DNA of 64,000 bases from Flavihumibacter soli (GCF_010692725.1 NZ_JAAFZB010000095.1:372001-436000), one strand, 5' to 3'; positions 51,327 through 60,577 are shown, numbered from the stretch's first letter. Notes: a model not told the origin generated them from the sequence alone. Numbers and translations: made by a program.

Positions 51327-51330
51327 AAAC

Positions 51331-52437
51331 ATGTTACAACATAGTGATACCGTAAGCGCCGATACCGAATCAATTGAATCAGTTTACAGACCAGTTATAC
51401 TAAGATTGAATCAGCTTGATGATAAGCTGACCTACGATGCGCTGATCTCAAATGGGAACGTAAGAACTCAGGATAACATCTATTCTCAACTGAAAGAGCT
51501 TCTGAAATCCCGCAATCCAACAATTCAACTTCAGGAAAGCGATTATTCGCAGCTAATAGAAGCTCACCTTGCAGGAACTGATTTGTCCGAATATGGCGCG
51601 TGGGTATATTACCCATGGAACAGTACTTTAATTCATATTCTCGATGAAGAAGAATTTTTTGAAGTACGCACCACCAGGAACCGGGTGAAGATCACCTGGG
51701 AGGAGCAACAGACTTTAAGATCAAAACGTATCGGCATTGTCGGACTATCGGTGGGCCAATCGATCGCATTGACCCTCGCGATGGAACGTACTTGCGGCGA
51801 ATTACGACTGGCAGATTTTGACACCCTTGAATTAAGCAACCTGAACCGCCTTCGTGCAGGATTACATAACCTTGGGATGCCGAAAACCGTAATAGCCGCC
51901 AGGGAGATCGCAGAGATCGATCCTTTCCTGAAGGTCAGGATCTTTAACGACGGATTAAACAGTGAAAACATGGATGCCTTTTTTACCGGCGGCGGCAAGC
52001 TGGATCTTTTTGTTGAAGTGTGTGACAGCCTGGATATTAAGGTTTCAAGCAGGTTTAAAGCAAGATCCCTTCAGATACCTGTTGTAATGGACACAAATGA
52101 CCGCGGCATGCTTGATATAGAAAGGTTCGATACAGAACCGGAGCGCAGCGTTTTTCACGGTTTAATCGATGAATTTGTCGATCAAAGCGGGCTGAAGCCT
52201 TTGGAACCCTCCAATCGATTTGCACTTTTAAGCGCCTTGGTTTCATTCGACTCTTTGTCTGAACGAATGAAGCTGTCAATGACAGAAATAAATAAGACTA
52301 TAACCAGCTGGCCCCAGCTGGCCTCCTCGGTAGTATTGGGAGGAGCGATCACTACGGATATTTCCCGGAGAATTTTACTTGGACAGCACCATGCCTCGGG
52401 CAGATACTATGTGGATCTGGATCAGTTAATTAATTAA
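51331..52437 (+). CDS. Rv1355c-family E1-like (ThiF/MoeB) protein, nitroreductase half missing
   Basis: A 368-residue protein of the Rv1355c (MoeY) family. Residues 85-125 hold the family's own N-terminal block (YGAWVYYPWNSTLIHIL, then EVRTTRNRVKITWEEQ). The E1-like nucleotide-binding fold follows: GIVGLSVGQS at 135-144 and ADFDTLELSNLNRLRAGLHN at 161-180, which is the ATP-binding/adenylation region. Cys231 in FVEVCDSLDI sits in the region where E1s read DCTDN, but it is not a clear catalytic Cys. Rv1355c itself has a C-terminal nitroreductase, and this protein ends before it. The activated substrate is unknown. Confidence 0.82.
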   Translation: MLQHSDTVSADTESIESVYRPVILRLNQLDDKLTYDALISNGNVRTQDNIYSQLKELLKSRNPTIQLQESDYSQLIEAHLAGTDLSEYGAWVYYPWNSTLIHILDEEEFFEVRTTRNRVKITWEEQQTLRSKRIGIVGLSVGQSIALTLAMERTCGELRLADFDTLELSNLNRLRAGLHNLGMPKTVIAAREIAEIDPFLKVRIFNDGLNSENMDAFFTGGGKLDLFVEVCDSLDIKVSSRFKARSLQIPVVMDTNDRGMLDIERFDTEPERSVFHGLIDEFVDQSGLKPLEPSNRFALLSALVSFDSLSERMKLSMTEINKTITSWPQLASSVVLGGAITTDISRRILLGQHHASGRYYVDLDQLIN

Positions 52438-52442
52438 GGCTG

Positions 52443-54629
52443 ATGACCAGCGTCAATGATGTTATGAAAATTCTAAAAGTATTCTTCCTGCTGTTATGCC
52501 TCACCTTAACCAGATCTGCATTCGGACAGCAGCTGATTCCCATTACAGAGGTATTAAATGGTGACTATATCGGGAATGAGGTTCTCGTTTTCCAGGACTC
52601 AAGTGCCAGCTTAAGTTTTGATCAGGTAAGGTCTACACCCGGGTACTTTAAACCAAACAAACTTAAGGTTCCTAACCTGGGGATAAGCCAAAGCACCAGT
52701 TGGATCAAATTTAAATTATTCAACAATGCAGTCAGAGAGGAGTTCGCGCTCAATCTCTCTAACCCGATAATTGACCAGGTCGTTTTATATATCCTCCGAG
52801 GTAACGGGTCGGTAGACAGCATCTATAGCGACAAATTTACCCCCTTGTCGAACAGGCAGTTCAATCACCAGTTCTATCTCTACAGGATCGGTCTCAAGAA
52901 CGGGGAAACTGTGACATGCTATCTGAAACTTAACAGCAGTCAGCAGATACTTGCGCCCATAACGATAAACAGTGCGGAAAGGACTTTAGCATTAATCAGC
53001 AGCTCTGATACCCAGGCGGGTATGTATCTCGGTATTATGATCGTTATGCTTCTGTATAACCTGTTCGTTTTTCTTTCGGTAAGAGATAGAGACTATCTGA
53101 TTTACTGCCATTACATTTTCTGGGTAGCACTCACCCAGGCTACTTTGCTGGGTTTCTCCCATCGCTTTTTATGGGGCGATAATGTCTGGCTATCGCAGCA
53201 TATGATGACCTTCTGCGGTGCTATGTCCGGGATTGCTACAATCAGGTTCGCGCAGGTGTTCCTTAAAACACAGAAGTTCGCGCCCAGACTTAACATGGCG
53301 CTCAATATCACGATTATTGCCTACCTGGTCTCAATTTGCTTCCTGATCGCTGATTTCAGGATGATAGCCTACCAGATGGTTAATTTGATAGCCGTTACAG
53401 GATCACTGGTCGTTATCGGTGCTGCCTGGACCGTTTATCGGAAAAAATACAAGCCGGCCCGTTATTTTTTAATTGGCTGGTCGATCTTCTTTGCGAGCGT
53501 GATCATATTCGTGGTGAAGGATTACAACATCTTACCTTATAATACTCTAACAATACATGCTATTGAAATCGGATCGGCACTGGAAGCCATCTTCCTTTCC
53601 TTCGCACTTGCGGGAAAAATAAATATTCTGAAGAAAGAGAAAGAGATCTCCCAGGCTGAGGCTCTCACAATCGCGAAAGAAAATGAAAGAATTATTCGTG
53701 AGCAAAATCAGATCCTTGAAGCAAGGGTAAATGAGCGTACCCTGGAATTGAGTGCATCCAACGCAGAGTTGAACCAAACGCTTGTTGACCTGAAAGAGGC
53801 GGAAAGCCAGCTGGTAGAAGCCGAGAAAATGGCTTCGCTTGGTCAGCTTACAGCCGGTATAGCCCATGAAATAAATAATCCGATCAATTTTGTCACATCA
53901 AATGTAAATCCCCTGAAGCGGGATATCGATATCCTTCTTCAAACCATTGATACATTTGAAGAAGTAAGTCAGTCTGATTCATCTGCAGCCGAGAAACAGC
54001 AGCAGATCGATGACTTTAAAGAAGAAATTGATTTTGATTACCTGAAGATGGAGATAGGGCATCTGCTGAAGGGGATTCATGAAGGTGCATCGCGGACAGC
54101 AGAAATTGTCAAGGGGCTTCGGATCTTTTCCCGTCTTGATGAGGATGACCTGAAACAGGCCGACATTAACGAAGGGATCGATTCGACGCTGGTTATCGTA
54201 AACAATTTACTGAATAACAAAATCGAGTTGCAAAAAAATTACGGTCCGATTCCCGTGATTGAGTGTTATCCAGGTAAGCTTAACCAGGTCTTTCTCAATA
54301 TCATATCCAACGCAATACATGCCATAAACAAAAAATTTGATGGCCAAAACGGTGGCAAATTGACCATAAGCACCGAAAACGATGAAGATAATGTTTACAT
54401 CAAAATCTCAGACAATGGTACCGGAATGACTGAGGCAACCCGAAAGAAGGTTTTTGAACCTTTTTTCACCACCAAGGACGTCGGCGAAGGCACTGGCCTT
54501 GGAATGTCCATCGCTTACAATACGATCCGAAGACATCAGGGTGAGATTACAATTAATACAAGCCCTGGGATTGGAACCGAATTTATTATTGAGCTGCCCA
54601 TTATTATGGAAGCTATAGAAACGAATTAA
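52443..54629 (+). CDS. 7TM-DISM sensor histidine kinase
   Basis: A 728-residue kinase. Signal peptide ([16 protein letters not shown]), an extracytoplasmic 7TMR-DISMED2 sensor (about 35-180; [10 protein letters not shown] and the strand pattern), seven membrane segments (about 190-390), a coiled coil (about 395-460) and a HisKA/HATPase core. His475 in [15 protein letters not shown] is the phosphorylation site, the N box is [16 protein letters not shown] near 613-628, G1 is DNGTGM (657-662) and G2 is GEGTGLGMS (681-689). The DISMED2 domain is thought to bind a carbohydrate-like or other small ligand. It starts 5 bases after the E1-like gene. An ATG at 52464 is an alternative start. Confidence 0.93.
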   Translation: MTSVNDVMKILKVFFLLLCLTLTRSAFGQQLIPITEVLNGDYIGNEVLVFQDSSASLSFDQVRSTPGYFKPNKLKVPNLGISQSTSWIKFKLFNNAVREEFALNLSNPIIDQVVLYILRGNGSVDSIYSDKFTPLSNRQFNHQFYLYRIGLKNGETVTCYLKLNSSQQILAPITINSAERTLALISSSDTQAGMYLGIMIVMLLYNLFVFLSVRDRDYLIYCHYIFWVALTQATLLGFSHRFLWGDNVWLSQHMMTFCGAMSGIATIRFAQVFLKTQKFAPRLNMALNITIIAYLVSICFLIADFRMIAYQMVNLIAVTGSLVVIGAAWTVYRKKYKPARYFLIGWSIFFASVIIFVVKDYNILPYNTLTIHAIEIGSALEAIFLSFALAGKINILKKEKEISQAEALTIAKENERIIREQNQILEARVNERTLELSASNAELNQTLVDLKEAESQLVEAEKMASLGQLTAGIAHEINNPINFVTSNVNPLKRDIDILLQTIDTFEEVSQSDSSAAEKQQQIDDFKEEIDFDYLKMEIGHLLKGIHEGASRTAEIVKGLRIFSRLDEDDLKQADINEGIDSTLVIVNNLLNNKIELQKNYGPIPVIECYPGKLNQVFLNIISNAIHAINKKFDGQNGGKLTISTENDEDNVYIKISDNGTGMTEATRKKVFEPFFTTKDVGEGTGLGMSIAYNTIRRHQGEITINTSPGIGTEFIIELPIIMEAIETN

Positions 54630-54630
54630 A

Positions 54631-55722
54631 GTGAATAAGCCTGAAAAAATAAAAGTCTTATATGTTGATGACGAGCTGAATAACCTGATGGGTTTTAAGG
54701 CTTCCTTCAGAGTCAACTATAATATTTTAATTGCTCAAAACAATGAAGAAGCTCTTGAGCATCTAAAGAACCATCCTGATATACGGGTGATCTTTTCAGA
54801 TCAGCGAATGCCGGACAAAACCGGTGTAGAATTTTTTGAGCAAATCAGAGGAACATATCCTAAACCTATCAGGATCCTTATCACCGGCTATACAGACGTT
54901 GAAGCAGTAATCAATGCGATTAACCTTGGAAATGTTTTCAGATATGTCAAAAAGCCGTGGAGCGAAGCAGATATACTCACCGCCATCAATGAGGCGAACA
55001 AGTTTTACGTCGCCAACATGCTCATGGAGACAAAGAACGCAGAACTGCAGATCGCATACGATGAGCTTGATAAATTTGCTTACAGCGTGACTCATGATAT
55101 GCGAAATCCGCTCCTAAGCATTTTGGGCGCAGTGGAATTATCGCGGGAAATAGATGACATATCAGAGATCAGGGAAATGCTGCATCTCATCAAGGAATCG
55201 GTAGGAAACCTGGATGCATATATCCAGAATATCCATGATTACTATAATGTTAACCGCGGGCAGTTGGAGATCTCGGAAATCGACTTTAAAGATATTGTTG
55301 AAGAACAACTTGAAACTCACCGGCTAACCGCGAAAATGAAACAGGTAAATTTCAATACACGAATTGTTCAGAATGAGACTTTCCGGGGCGACGCTATGTC
55401 GATGAAGATCATATTAAACAACCTGCTTTCAAATGCTTTTAAGTACCAGAAAAAGGAGCGGACCGACAAGAACGTTGAGCTGGATATAGTCGTAGATGCC
55501 GGCGAACTGACGATGCTAATTAAGGACAATGGTATTGGTATTTCAGGTAATCATATCGGGGATATTTTCAATATGTTTTTCAGAGCCACTTCACAGGATG
55601 TGGGCTCAGGGTTTGGACTTTATAACGTAAAAGACGCCTTGTTAAAACTTAACGGTGAAATAAAAGTTGACTCAGTTATTAACGAGGGCACAACTTTTAC
55701 CGTAAAAGTACGTAACAAGTAG
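54631..55722 (+). CDS. Receiver-histidine kinase hybrid (receiver at the N-terminus)
   Basis: A 363-residue cytoplasmic protein: a receiver domain (about 5-125; acidic pair D13/D14, Asp57 in FSDQRMP, Lys108 in VKKPWSE), a short coiled-coil linker and a histidine kinase core. His155 is in SVTHDMRNPLLSI, the N box is LNNLLSNAFKYQ near 262-273, G1 is DNGIGI (299-304) and G2 is GSGFGLYNV (325-333). It starts at a GTG 1 base after the 7TM kinase stop, so it is strongly coupled. Its receiver is nearly a copy of the one at 49922, which fits a relay in which the 7TM kinase phosphorylates this receiver and its own kinase passes the signal on. Confidence 0.92.
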   Translation: MNKPEKIKVLYVDDELNNLMGFKASFRVNYNILIAQNNEEALEHLKNHPDIRVIFSDQRMPDKTGVEFFEQIRGTYPKPIRILITGYTDVEAVINAINLGNVFRYVKKPWSEADILTAINEANKFYVANMLMETKNAELQIAYDELDKFAYSVTHDMRNPLLSILGAVELSREIDDISEIREMLHLIKESVGNLDAYIQNIHDYYNVNRGQLEISEIDFKDIVEEQLETHRLTAKMKQVNFNTRIVQNETFRGDAMSMKIILNNLLSNAFKYQKKERTDKNVELDIVVDAGELTMLIKDNGIGISGNHIGDIFNMFFRATSQDVGSGFGLYNVKDALLKLNGEIKVDSVINEGTTFTVKVRNK

Positions 55723-55724
55723 AA

Positions 55725-56135
55725 ATGTCATCCTTACAACCGAATTTCATAGTAATCGACGATAGTCGCTTAGATTGCTTTATCTCCGAAAAAATTATTA
55801 GAAATAGTGGTAACTCCGGCTCTGTCCGCAGTTTTACCGAAGCTTCTGAGGCACTTCAATTCATAAAAGACGCCCCGATTATAGAACATCCTAAGACTGT
55901 AATTCTTCTGGATATACAAATGCCTGTAATGAGCGGATTTGACTTCGCTGAGGCATTTGAACAATTGAACGAGGATAAAAAATCCGACTACATAATTTTT
56001 ATGGTGTCTTCTTCAACCAACGAATCGGACCGTATAAGAATTGGCAATTATCCCTCGATAAGATGCCTGTACAAAAAGCCCCTCAATAAAGAAATTATCA
56101 ACGAGCTTATTGACCAGGTTTTTATAGCGGGTTAA
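55725..56135 (+). CDS. Response regulator, receiver domain only (end of the signalling operon)
   Basis: A 136-residue stand-alone receiver: acidic pair D12/D13 in IVIDDSRLD, phosphoacceptor Asp63 in LLDIQMPVMSG, Ser in FMVSSSTN and Lys in LYKKPLNKE. It belongs to a different receiver subgroup from those at 49922 and 54631 (IQMP instead of QRMP), so it is the likely target of the hybrid kinase. No output domain. It starts 2 bases after the hybrid kinase stop and its stop overlaps the convergent amidase gene by 4 bases. Confidence 0.92.
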   Translation: MSSLQPNFIVIDDSRLDCFISEKIIRNSGNSGSVRSFTEASEALQFIKDAPIIEHPKTVILLDIQMPVMSGFDFAEAFEQLNEDKKSDYIIFMVSSSTNESDRIRIGNYPSIRCLYKKPLNKEIINELIDQVFIAG

Positions 56136-56935
56136 AGATACTTTTTGTAAAGGTTATAGAGCAACTGCTTATCATACTCATTTAGCATGGGGCTCAGATC
56201 CGTCTGTATAAAATGTAGTTTAAACGACCTGATCGCAGAGTCCACGTTCCGGACATCGTAACCGATGATACGCAATGCCTCTGTCGGATTGAAGGTCGCG
56301 GGAACAGAATCCAACACCAGATCAGGCCATAATCCAAAACCACTGTCTGCTAACCTTTTCCATGGGAAATTGGCGTTCGGATCTACCTTTCTTCCGGGTG
56401 CAATATCTGAGTGCCCGATAAAATTCGCAGCCGGGATACCATGGGTTTTCTTGAGTTCTGCCAACACTTGCAGTAAACTGCTTATTTGCGGTTCCGCGAA
56501 AGCGTCGAAGCCGTTATTGTCCAGTTCTATACCGATTGAAGATGAATTGATATCCGTTGCATTCCCCCACCGGCTTGAGCCACCATGCCAGGCGCGCAGG
56601 TAGTCATTCAACATATGATAAATCTTCCCATCCCTGCCAATCACATAATGAGCGCTCACCTGCGTGCGTGGGAGTGTAAAAGTCTTTAAAGTCTGTTCGG
56701 TTGAATTTTGTGCTGTATGATGAATGACCACATAATTGGGTTTCCTTAATCCGAAGTTCGTTGTCCCTACCCATTCTTCCGGTAAAGGCTGAACAGGGGT
56801 TTGGCGGATAGCCTTGGCGAGCTGCTTAGTTTGCTTTTTGTATGCCTTATTGGTGACAGCGTAAGGATTGCTTGCACAGGAACTTAGAACGAAGATAACA
56901 ATCGCAAAGCACAAGCTGAAGTAAGGTAATCTCAT
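56132..56935 (-). CDS. N-acetylmuramoyl-L-alanine amidase (Amidase_2/AmpD-like), lipoprotein
   Basis: A protein of about 267 residues with a lipoprotein signal (FAIVIFVLSSCAS) that cuts the bond between MurNAc and L-Ala of peptidoglycan. The zinc ligands are visible: VVIHHTAQNS near residue 70, and IGHSDIAPGRKVDPN near residue 175 with His and Asp of the AmpD type. RAWHGGSSRWGNATDINSSSIGIELDN-type sequence (NSSSIGIELDN near residue 135) is the substrate strand. Being a lipoprotein it should act in the periplasm, unlike cytoplasmic AmpD. ATG codons at 56944 and 56935 are both possible. Confidence 0.9.
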   Translation of the reverse strand: MRLPYFSLCFAIVIFVLSSCASNPYAVTNKAYKKQTKQLAKAIRQTPVQPLPEEWVGTTNFGLRKPNYVVIHHTAQNSTEQTLKTFTLPRTQVSAHYVIGRDGKIYHMLNDYLRAWHGGSSRWGNATDINSSSIGIELDNNGFDAFAEPQISSLLQVLAELKKTHGIPAANFIGHSDIAPGRKVDPNANFPWKRLADSGFGLWPDLVLDSVPATFNPTEALRIIGYDVRNVDSAIRSFKLHFIQTDLSPMLNEYDKQLLYNLYKKYL

Positions 56936-57178
56936 AAGATACATCGGTGTTTATCTGGCAAACTTAAGAGTTAGAACTCTTAAACTCCCTGAAATATCTG
57001 GGCTGGAGTTAACCGCATTGTAACATCTTTAACACACTTTTTACCATGCCGGTGAGCAAGCAGCTTAAAATTAACCGCTTACGAAAAAAGTTGTCAGTTA
57101 GTAAAGCTTCCATAAGGGAGACGAAAGCAGTTTTATAAATAAAGTAATAAATTACATGTCGTAACATCTTTTCTATCG

Positions 57179-58426
57179 ATGAATACAATCTCTACTTCCA
57201 AAAAACCGCGATTATTCTACCTGGACTGGCTCCGTGTTCTGGCATTTGGCCTGCTTGTCATTGTTAACTGCTGTGAAGTCTTCGCAGGATCATCATGGTG
57301 GATCCAGAACACCGAAACCATTCCCACCATCGGTTATGTATTAAAATTTTTCCATCAGTGGAGGATGCCTCTGTTGTTTGTTATTTCCGGAGTGGCTGTT
57401 TCCATTGTGCTCGAAAAAAGAAGCATCATAGAATTTATAGATGACCGGTTAACAAGGATATTCATACCACTGATAGCCGGTACTATCCTAATCGTTCCCC
57501 CGATGATATTATTTATATGGAGGGCTGAAGGAAATAACATTCCTGTACAGGATTTTTACTTGAACCTCTTAGAATTTAAGTGGTTTCCCCGGGGAAATTT
57601 CCACTGGTTGCACCTATGGTACCTGGCTTTCATATTTATTTTCAGCATCGCCATTATCCCGGTAATGATGTACCTGAGAACGGGCAACGCCCGTTCTATT
57701 ATGACTTATATTATAGGCGTATTAAGCAAGTCCTCAGTTCTGCTGCCCATAATTTTATTCTTCCATTTGCCTTATTACATCTCCAGTAACTTCTTACCAG
57801 GCAGTGATCTCACGAACCTGATTTACTACTTTCCCTATTTTATATTCGGCGCACTATTCTTCGCGCAATCGGGTATAAGAACCACTATAGTTAATAATCG
57901 CAGGATCACTCTGATAGGCGGTACTGTTACGGCGGTAATACTGTATTGCACAATATGGATCCGGGATGAATCGATAAACGGCATGATGGGCTCGACTTTT
58001 TTAGGACTGATACAGGGGCCGTTGGAGGAGCCTATGATATCTCTGAATCAGTGGTTCTGGTTGTTGACCTTTACCGGATTCGCAATCCGATATCTGAACT
58101 TTGGAAACGATTTCTTAAGGTATGCGAATCGGGTAGTATATCCGTTCTATATTCTTCATCAGGCCATTATAATAGCACTGGCATATTACCTGATACCGGT
58201 TGACGCCTCCATTTTCGCTAAGTTCTGCATGATACTATCGGGCACTGTTCTGTGTGTTGTTAGCGCTTACGAGATCGTGCTAAAGCGGTTCACGATTACC
58301 AGGGTAATATTCGGAATCAAGACAGATGTAAATCTTATTGGTAAGTTTCCAGGATCAGTTGGATTCATCAATAAGATGATCCCGCAAGTCAAGCGGATAA
58401 ACAGTAATCCTTTAGATCCTCTGTAA
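57179..58426 (+). CDS. Acyltransferase family membrane protein (Acyltransferase_3/OpgC-like)
   Basis: A 415-residue membrane protein with about ten predicted membrane segments. It begins PRLFYLDWLRVLAFGLLVIVN, typical of Acyltransferase_3 (the family of OafA/OpgC), and has FHQWRMPLLFVISGVA near residue 60 with RXXXPL-type Arg, and NFHWLHLWYLAFIFIF near residue 140 where His acts in catalysis. Members put acyl or succinyl groups on surface sugars. Function here is not known. The C-terminal 30 residues are basic and cytosolic. Confidence 0.87.
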   Translation: MNTISTSKKPRLFYLDWLRVLAFGLLVIVNCCEVFAGSSWWIQNTETIPTIGYVLKFFHQWRMPLLFVISGVAVSIVLEKRSIIEFIDDRLTRIFIPLIAGTILIVPPMILFIWRAEGNNIPVQDFYLNLLEFKWFPRGNFHWLHLWYLAFIFIFSIAIIPVMMYLRTGNARSIMTYIIGVLSKSSVLLPIILFFHLPYYISSNFLPGSDLTNLIYYFPYFIFGALFFAQSGIRTTIVNNRRITLIGGTVTAVILYCTIWIRDESINGMMGSTFLGLIQGPLEEPMISLNQWFWLLTFTGFAIRYLNFGNDFLRYANRVVYPFYILHQAIIIALAYYLIPVDASIFAKFCMILSGTVLCVVSAYEIVLKRFTITRVIFGIKTDVNLIGKFPGSVGFINKMIPQVKRINSNPLDPL

Positions 58427-58485
58427 CAGACTTCATAAACAAGACTGGTGTTTTTCTTTATATTTAAGCGATCAAAATCGCTAAT

Positions 58486-60147
58486 ATGAAACCGAATTTT
58501 AAATCCGCTTTAATTCTGGGACTTAGTCTGACCGCAGTCTTATCAGCTTGTAACCGTTCAAACAAACCGAACACAAGTAGCAAAGAATCAGATTCATTGC
58601 AAGCGTATGTTGCGGAGCGCTTACCTATCTATGAGAAGGTAAAGCTGACCACCGACCTGCAAATGTTGAGCGCCAGTGAACGGCAAATGATACCCCTGCT
58701 CATCGAAGCTGCAAAGATCATGGATGAGCTTTTCTGGAAACAGGCCTACCCTCAAAGGGACAGCCTGCTGGCGGTAGTTGAAGATGAGAAAACCCGTGAA
58801 TTCATCAACATTAACTATGGGCCATGGGACCGCTTAAACGGTGATAAACCGTTTGTTGCAGGCGTTGGACCGAAGCCTGAAGGTGCAGGTTTTTATCCTG
58901 CAGGAGTTACCAGAGAGGAGCTGGAGAAATCTGATATCAAAGATAAGAACGGTCAGTATTCTGTTATAAGTCGAAATGCTTCCGGTAAACTGGAAGCTGT
59001 TCCATATCAGGAGTTCTATAAGGATGGCCTTCAAAAGGCTTCCGGGCTTTTGAAAAAGGCGGCCGAACTGGCCGAGGACGCGGGATTAAAGAAATATCTT
59101 AATCTGCGGGCAGACGCTTTACTGTCCAGCAACTATACCGCCAGCGACTACGCATGGATGGACATGAAAAATAACGGTATCGATATGATCATCGGACCGA
59201 TCGAAAATTATGAGGATAAGCTGTTAAGTACCCGCACCTCTTTCGAGGCCTATGTCCTGGTAAAAGACAAAGAGTGGAGTAAAAGGTTGGAGAAATATGT
59301 TGCCATGTTGCCTGAATTGCAGAAAGGACTTCCCGTCGATCAGAAATACAAGAGTGAGACTCCGGGAACCGATTCTGAGCTGAACGCTTATGACGTAGTT
59401 TACTATGCCGGTGATTGCAATGCCGGTTCTAAAACGATTGCTGTAAACCTGCCAAACGACGAAGAGATCCAACAGAAAAAAGGTACTCGCCGTTCCCAGC
59501 TGAAAAACGCGATGCAGGCGAAGTTCGATAAGATCCTCGTGCCAATTGCTGGCGAGCTGATTGATAAAGATCAGCAGCAGCATATCAAATTCGATGCTTT
59601 CTTTTCCAACGTTATGTTTCACGAAGTGGCACACGGCCTTGGTATTAAGTCTACTGTAAACGGCAAGGGCTATGTCAGGGCGGCCTTACAGGAACAAGGA
59701 TCATGGCTGGAAGAGGGGAAAGCTGATATACTGGGGTTATACATGGTTACCGAACTCCTGAAAAAGGGTGAGGTGAAAGGCGACCTTAAAGACTTCTATA
59801 CCACTTTTATGGCCGGTATTCTTCGCTCAGTACGTTTCGGAACCGCCAGTGCGCACGGCAAAGCGAATATGCAATGCTTCAATTTCTTCCAGGAGAAAGG
59901 GGCCTTTGAACGTTCTAACAAGGGAACTTACAAGGTTAACTACGAGAAATTCGGCGCAGCTATGAATGCTCTGACCCGTGAGATCTTAACACTGCAGGGG
60001 AATGGTGATAAAGCTGGCGTGGAAAAACTGCAGAACGAAAAAGCTGTGATCGGCGCCGAGCTTAAGAAAGATCTTGACAGGCTCGGAAAAAAAGGTATTC
60101 CTGTCGATATTGTATTTGAACAAGGCGTGGAAGTACTTGGTCTTTAA
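58486..60147 (+). CDS. M49-like zinc peptidase lipoprotein (dipeptidyl-peptidase III related)
   Basis: A 553-residue lipoprotein (LGLSLTAVLSAC; Cys near residue 22) related to dipeptidyl-peptidase III and the Zn-dependent 'Nudix hydrolase 3-like' proteins. The zinc motif is FHEVAHGLGIK with His379; the M49 family normally has six residues (HELLGH), while this has HEVAH, an ordinary HEXXH. The third ligand is in LEEGKADILGLYM, with Glu409 or Glu410 and Asp414. ITR-like repeats KYLNLRADALLSSNYTASDYAW-type sequence occurs near 203-222. It is separated from the GHRCD-repeat gene by a terminator. Confidence 0.85.
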   Translation: MKPNFKSALILGLSLTAVLSACNRSNKPNTSSKESDSLQAYVAERLPIYEKVKLTTDLQMLSASERQMIPLLIEAAKIMDELFWKQAYPQRDSLLAVVEDEKTREFININYGPWDRLNGDKPFVAGVGPKPEGAGFYPAGVTREELEKSDIKDKNGQYSVISRNASGKLEAVPYQEFYKDGLQKASGLLKKAAELAEDAGLKKYLNLRADALLSSNYTASDYAWMDMKNNGIDMIIGPIENYEDKLLSTRTSFEAYVLVKDKEWSKRLEKYVAMLPELQKGLPVDQKYKSETPGTDSELNAYDVVYYAGDCNAGSKTIAVNLPNDEEIQQKKGTRRSQLKNAMQAKFDKILVPIAGELIDKDQQQHIKFDAFFSNVMFHEVAHGLGIKSTVNGKGYVRAALQEQGSWLEEGKADILGLYMVTELLKKGEVKGDLKDFYTTFMAGILRSVRFGTASAHGKANMQCFNFFQEKGAFERSNKGTYKVNYEKFGAAMNALTREILTLQGNGDKAGVEKLQNEKAVIGAELKKDLDRLGKKGIPVDIVFEQGVEVLGL

Positions 60148-60162
60148 ATCTTTTTCATTCAT

Positions 60163-60187
60163 AGTCCGGGAAGAGACCCGGCTTTTT
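60163..60187 (+). terminator. Rho-independent terminator of the M49-like gene
   Basis: CCGGG (60166-60170) and CCCGG (60177-60181) with flanking AG/CT form a stem with one bulged T, followed by five T. Confidence 0.75.
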
Positions 60188-60195
60188 ACAATGAC

Positions 60196-60228
60196 TTGTG
60201 CTCCAAGGCGCTGGTTTGTTTATCTTTG
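60196..60228 (+). promoter_or_regulatory. Promoter of the GHRCD-repeat gene
   Basis: TTG at 60196-60198, a 22-base spacer and TATCTTTG at 60221-60228 match the Bacteroidota consensus. The ATG at 60254 gives a leader of about 20 bases. Confidence 0.6.
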
Positions 60229-60253
60229 CTGATCTGAAACTTAAAATCATTAC

Positions 60254-60577
60254 ATGAAAACCGTTTATATCGTTGTTATCATCATTTTATTGGGAGCCTC
60301 TGTATTCGCTTACATATACAACCAAAAAACTGCGAATGAATCAACGAAACCTAGTACCCAACTGTCTACGCAGCCTGGAACACCAGCTAACGCTACTGCT
60401 GCTAAGGGCTTGAATCCTGCACATGGCCTGCCGGGTCACAGATGTGACCTCCCTGTCGGAGCACCACTAACGGTTACTCAGGAGCAAAAAACTGCTGCGC
60501 CTGCGCAACCAAAGACCAATCCGCAGCATGGAATGCCGGGGCATCGCTGCGATCTTGCTGTAGGAGCACCCCTATAA
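60254..60577 (+). CDS. Small membrane-anchored protein with tandem HGxPGHRCDxxVGAPL repeats
   Basis: A 107-residue protein with one N-terminal membrane segment or uncleaved signal (VYIVVIIILLGASVFAYIY), a Ser/Thr/Pro/Ala-rich linker, and two near-identical repeats: NPAHGLPGHRCDLPVGAPL (about residues 54-72) and NPQHGMPGHRCDLAVGAPL (about residues 89-107), the second ending the protein. Each repeat holds two His and one Cys, which could bind metal or haem. I recognise the motif from other Bacteroidota proteins but know no function. It has its own promoter. Confidence 0.75.
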   Translation: MKTVYIVVIIILLGASVFAYIYNQKTANESTKPSTQLSTQPGTPANATAAKGLNPAHGLPGHRCDLPVGAPLTVTQEQKTAAPAQPKTNPQHGMPGHRCDLAVGAPL

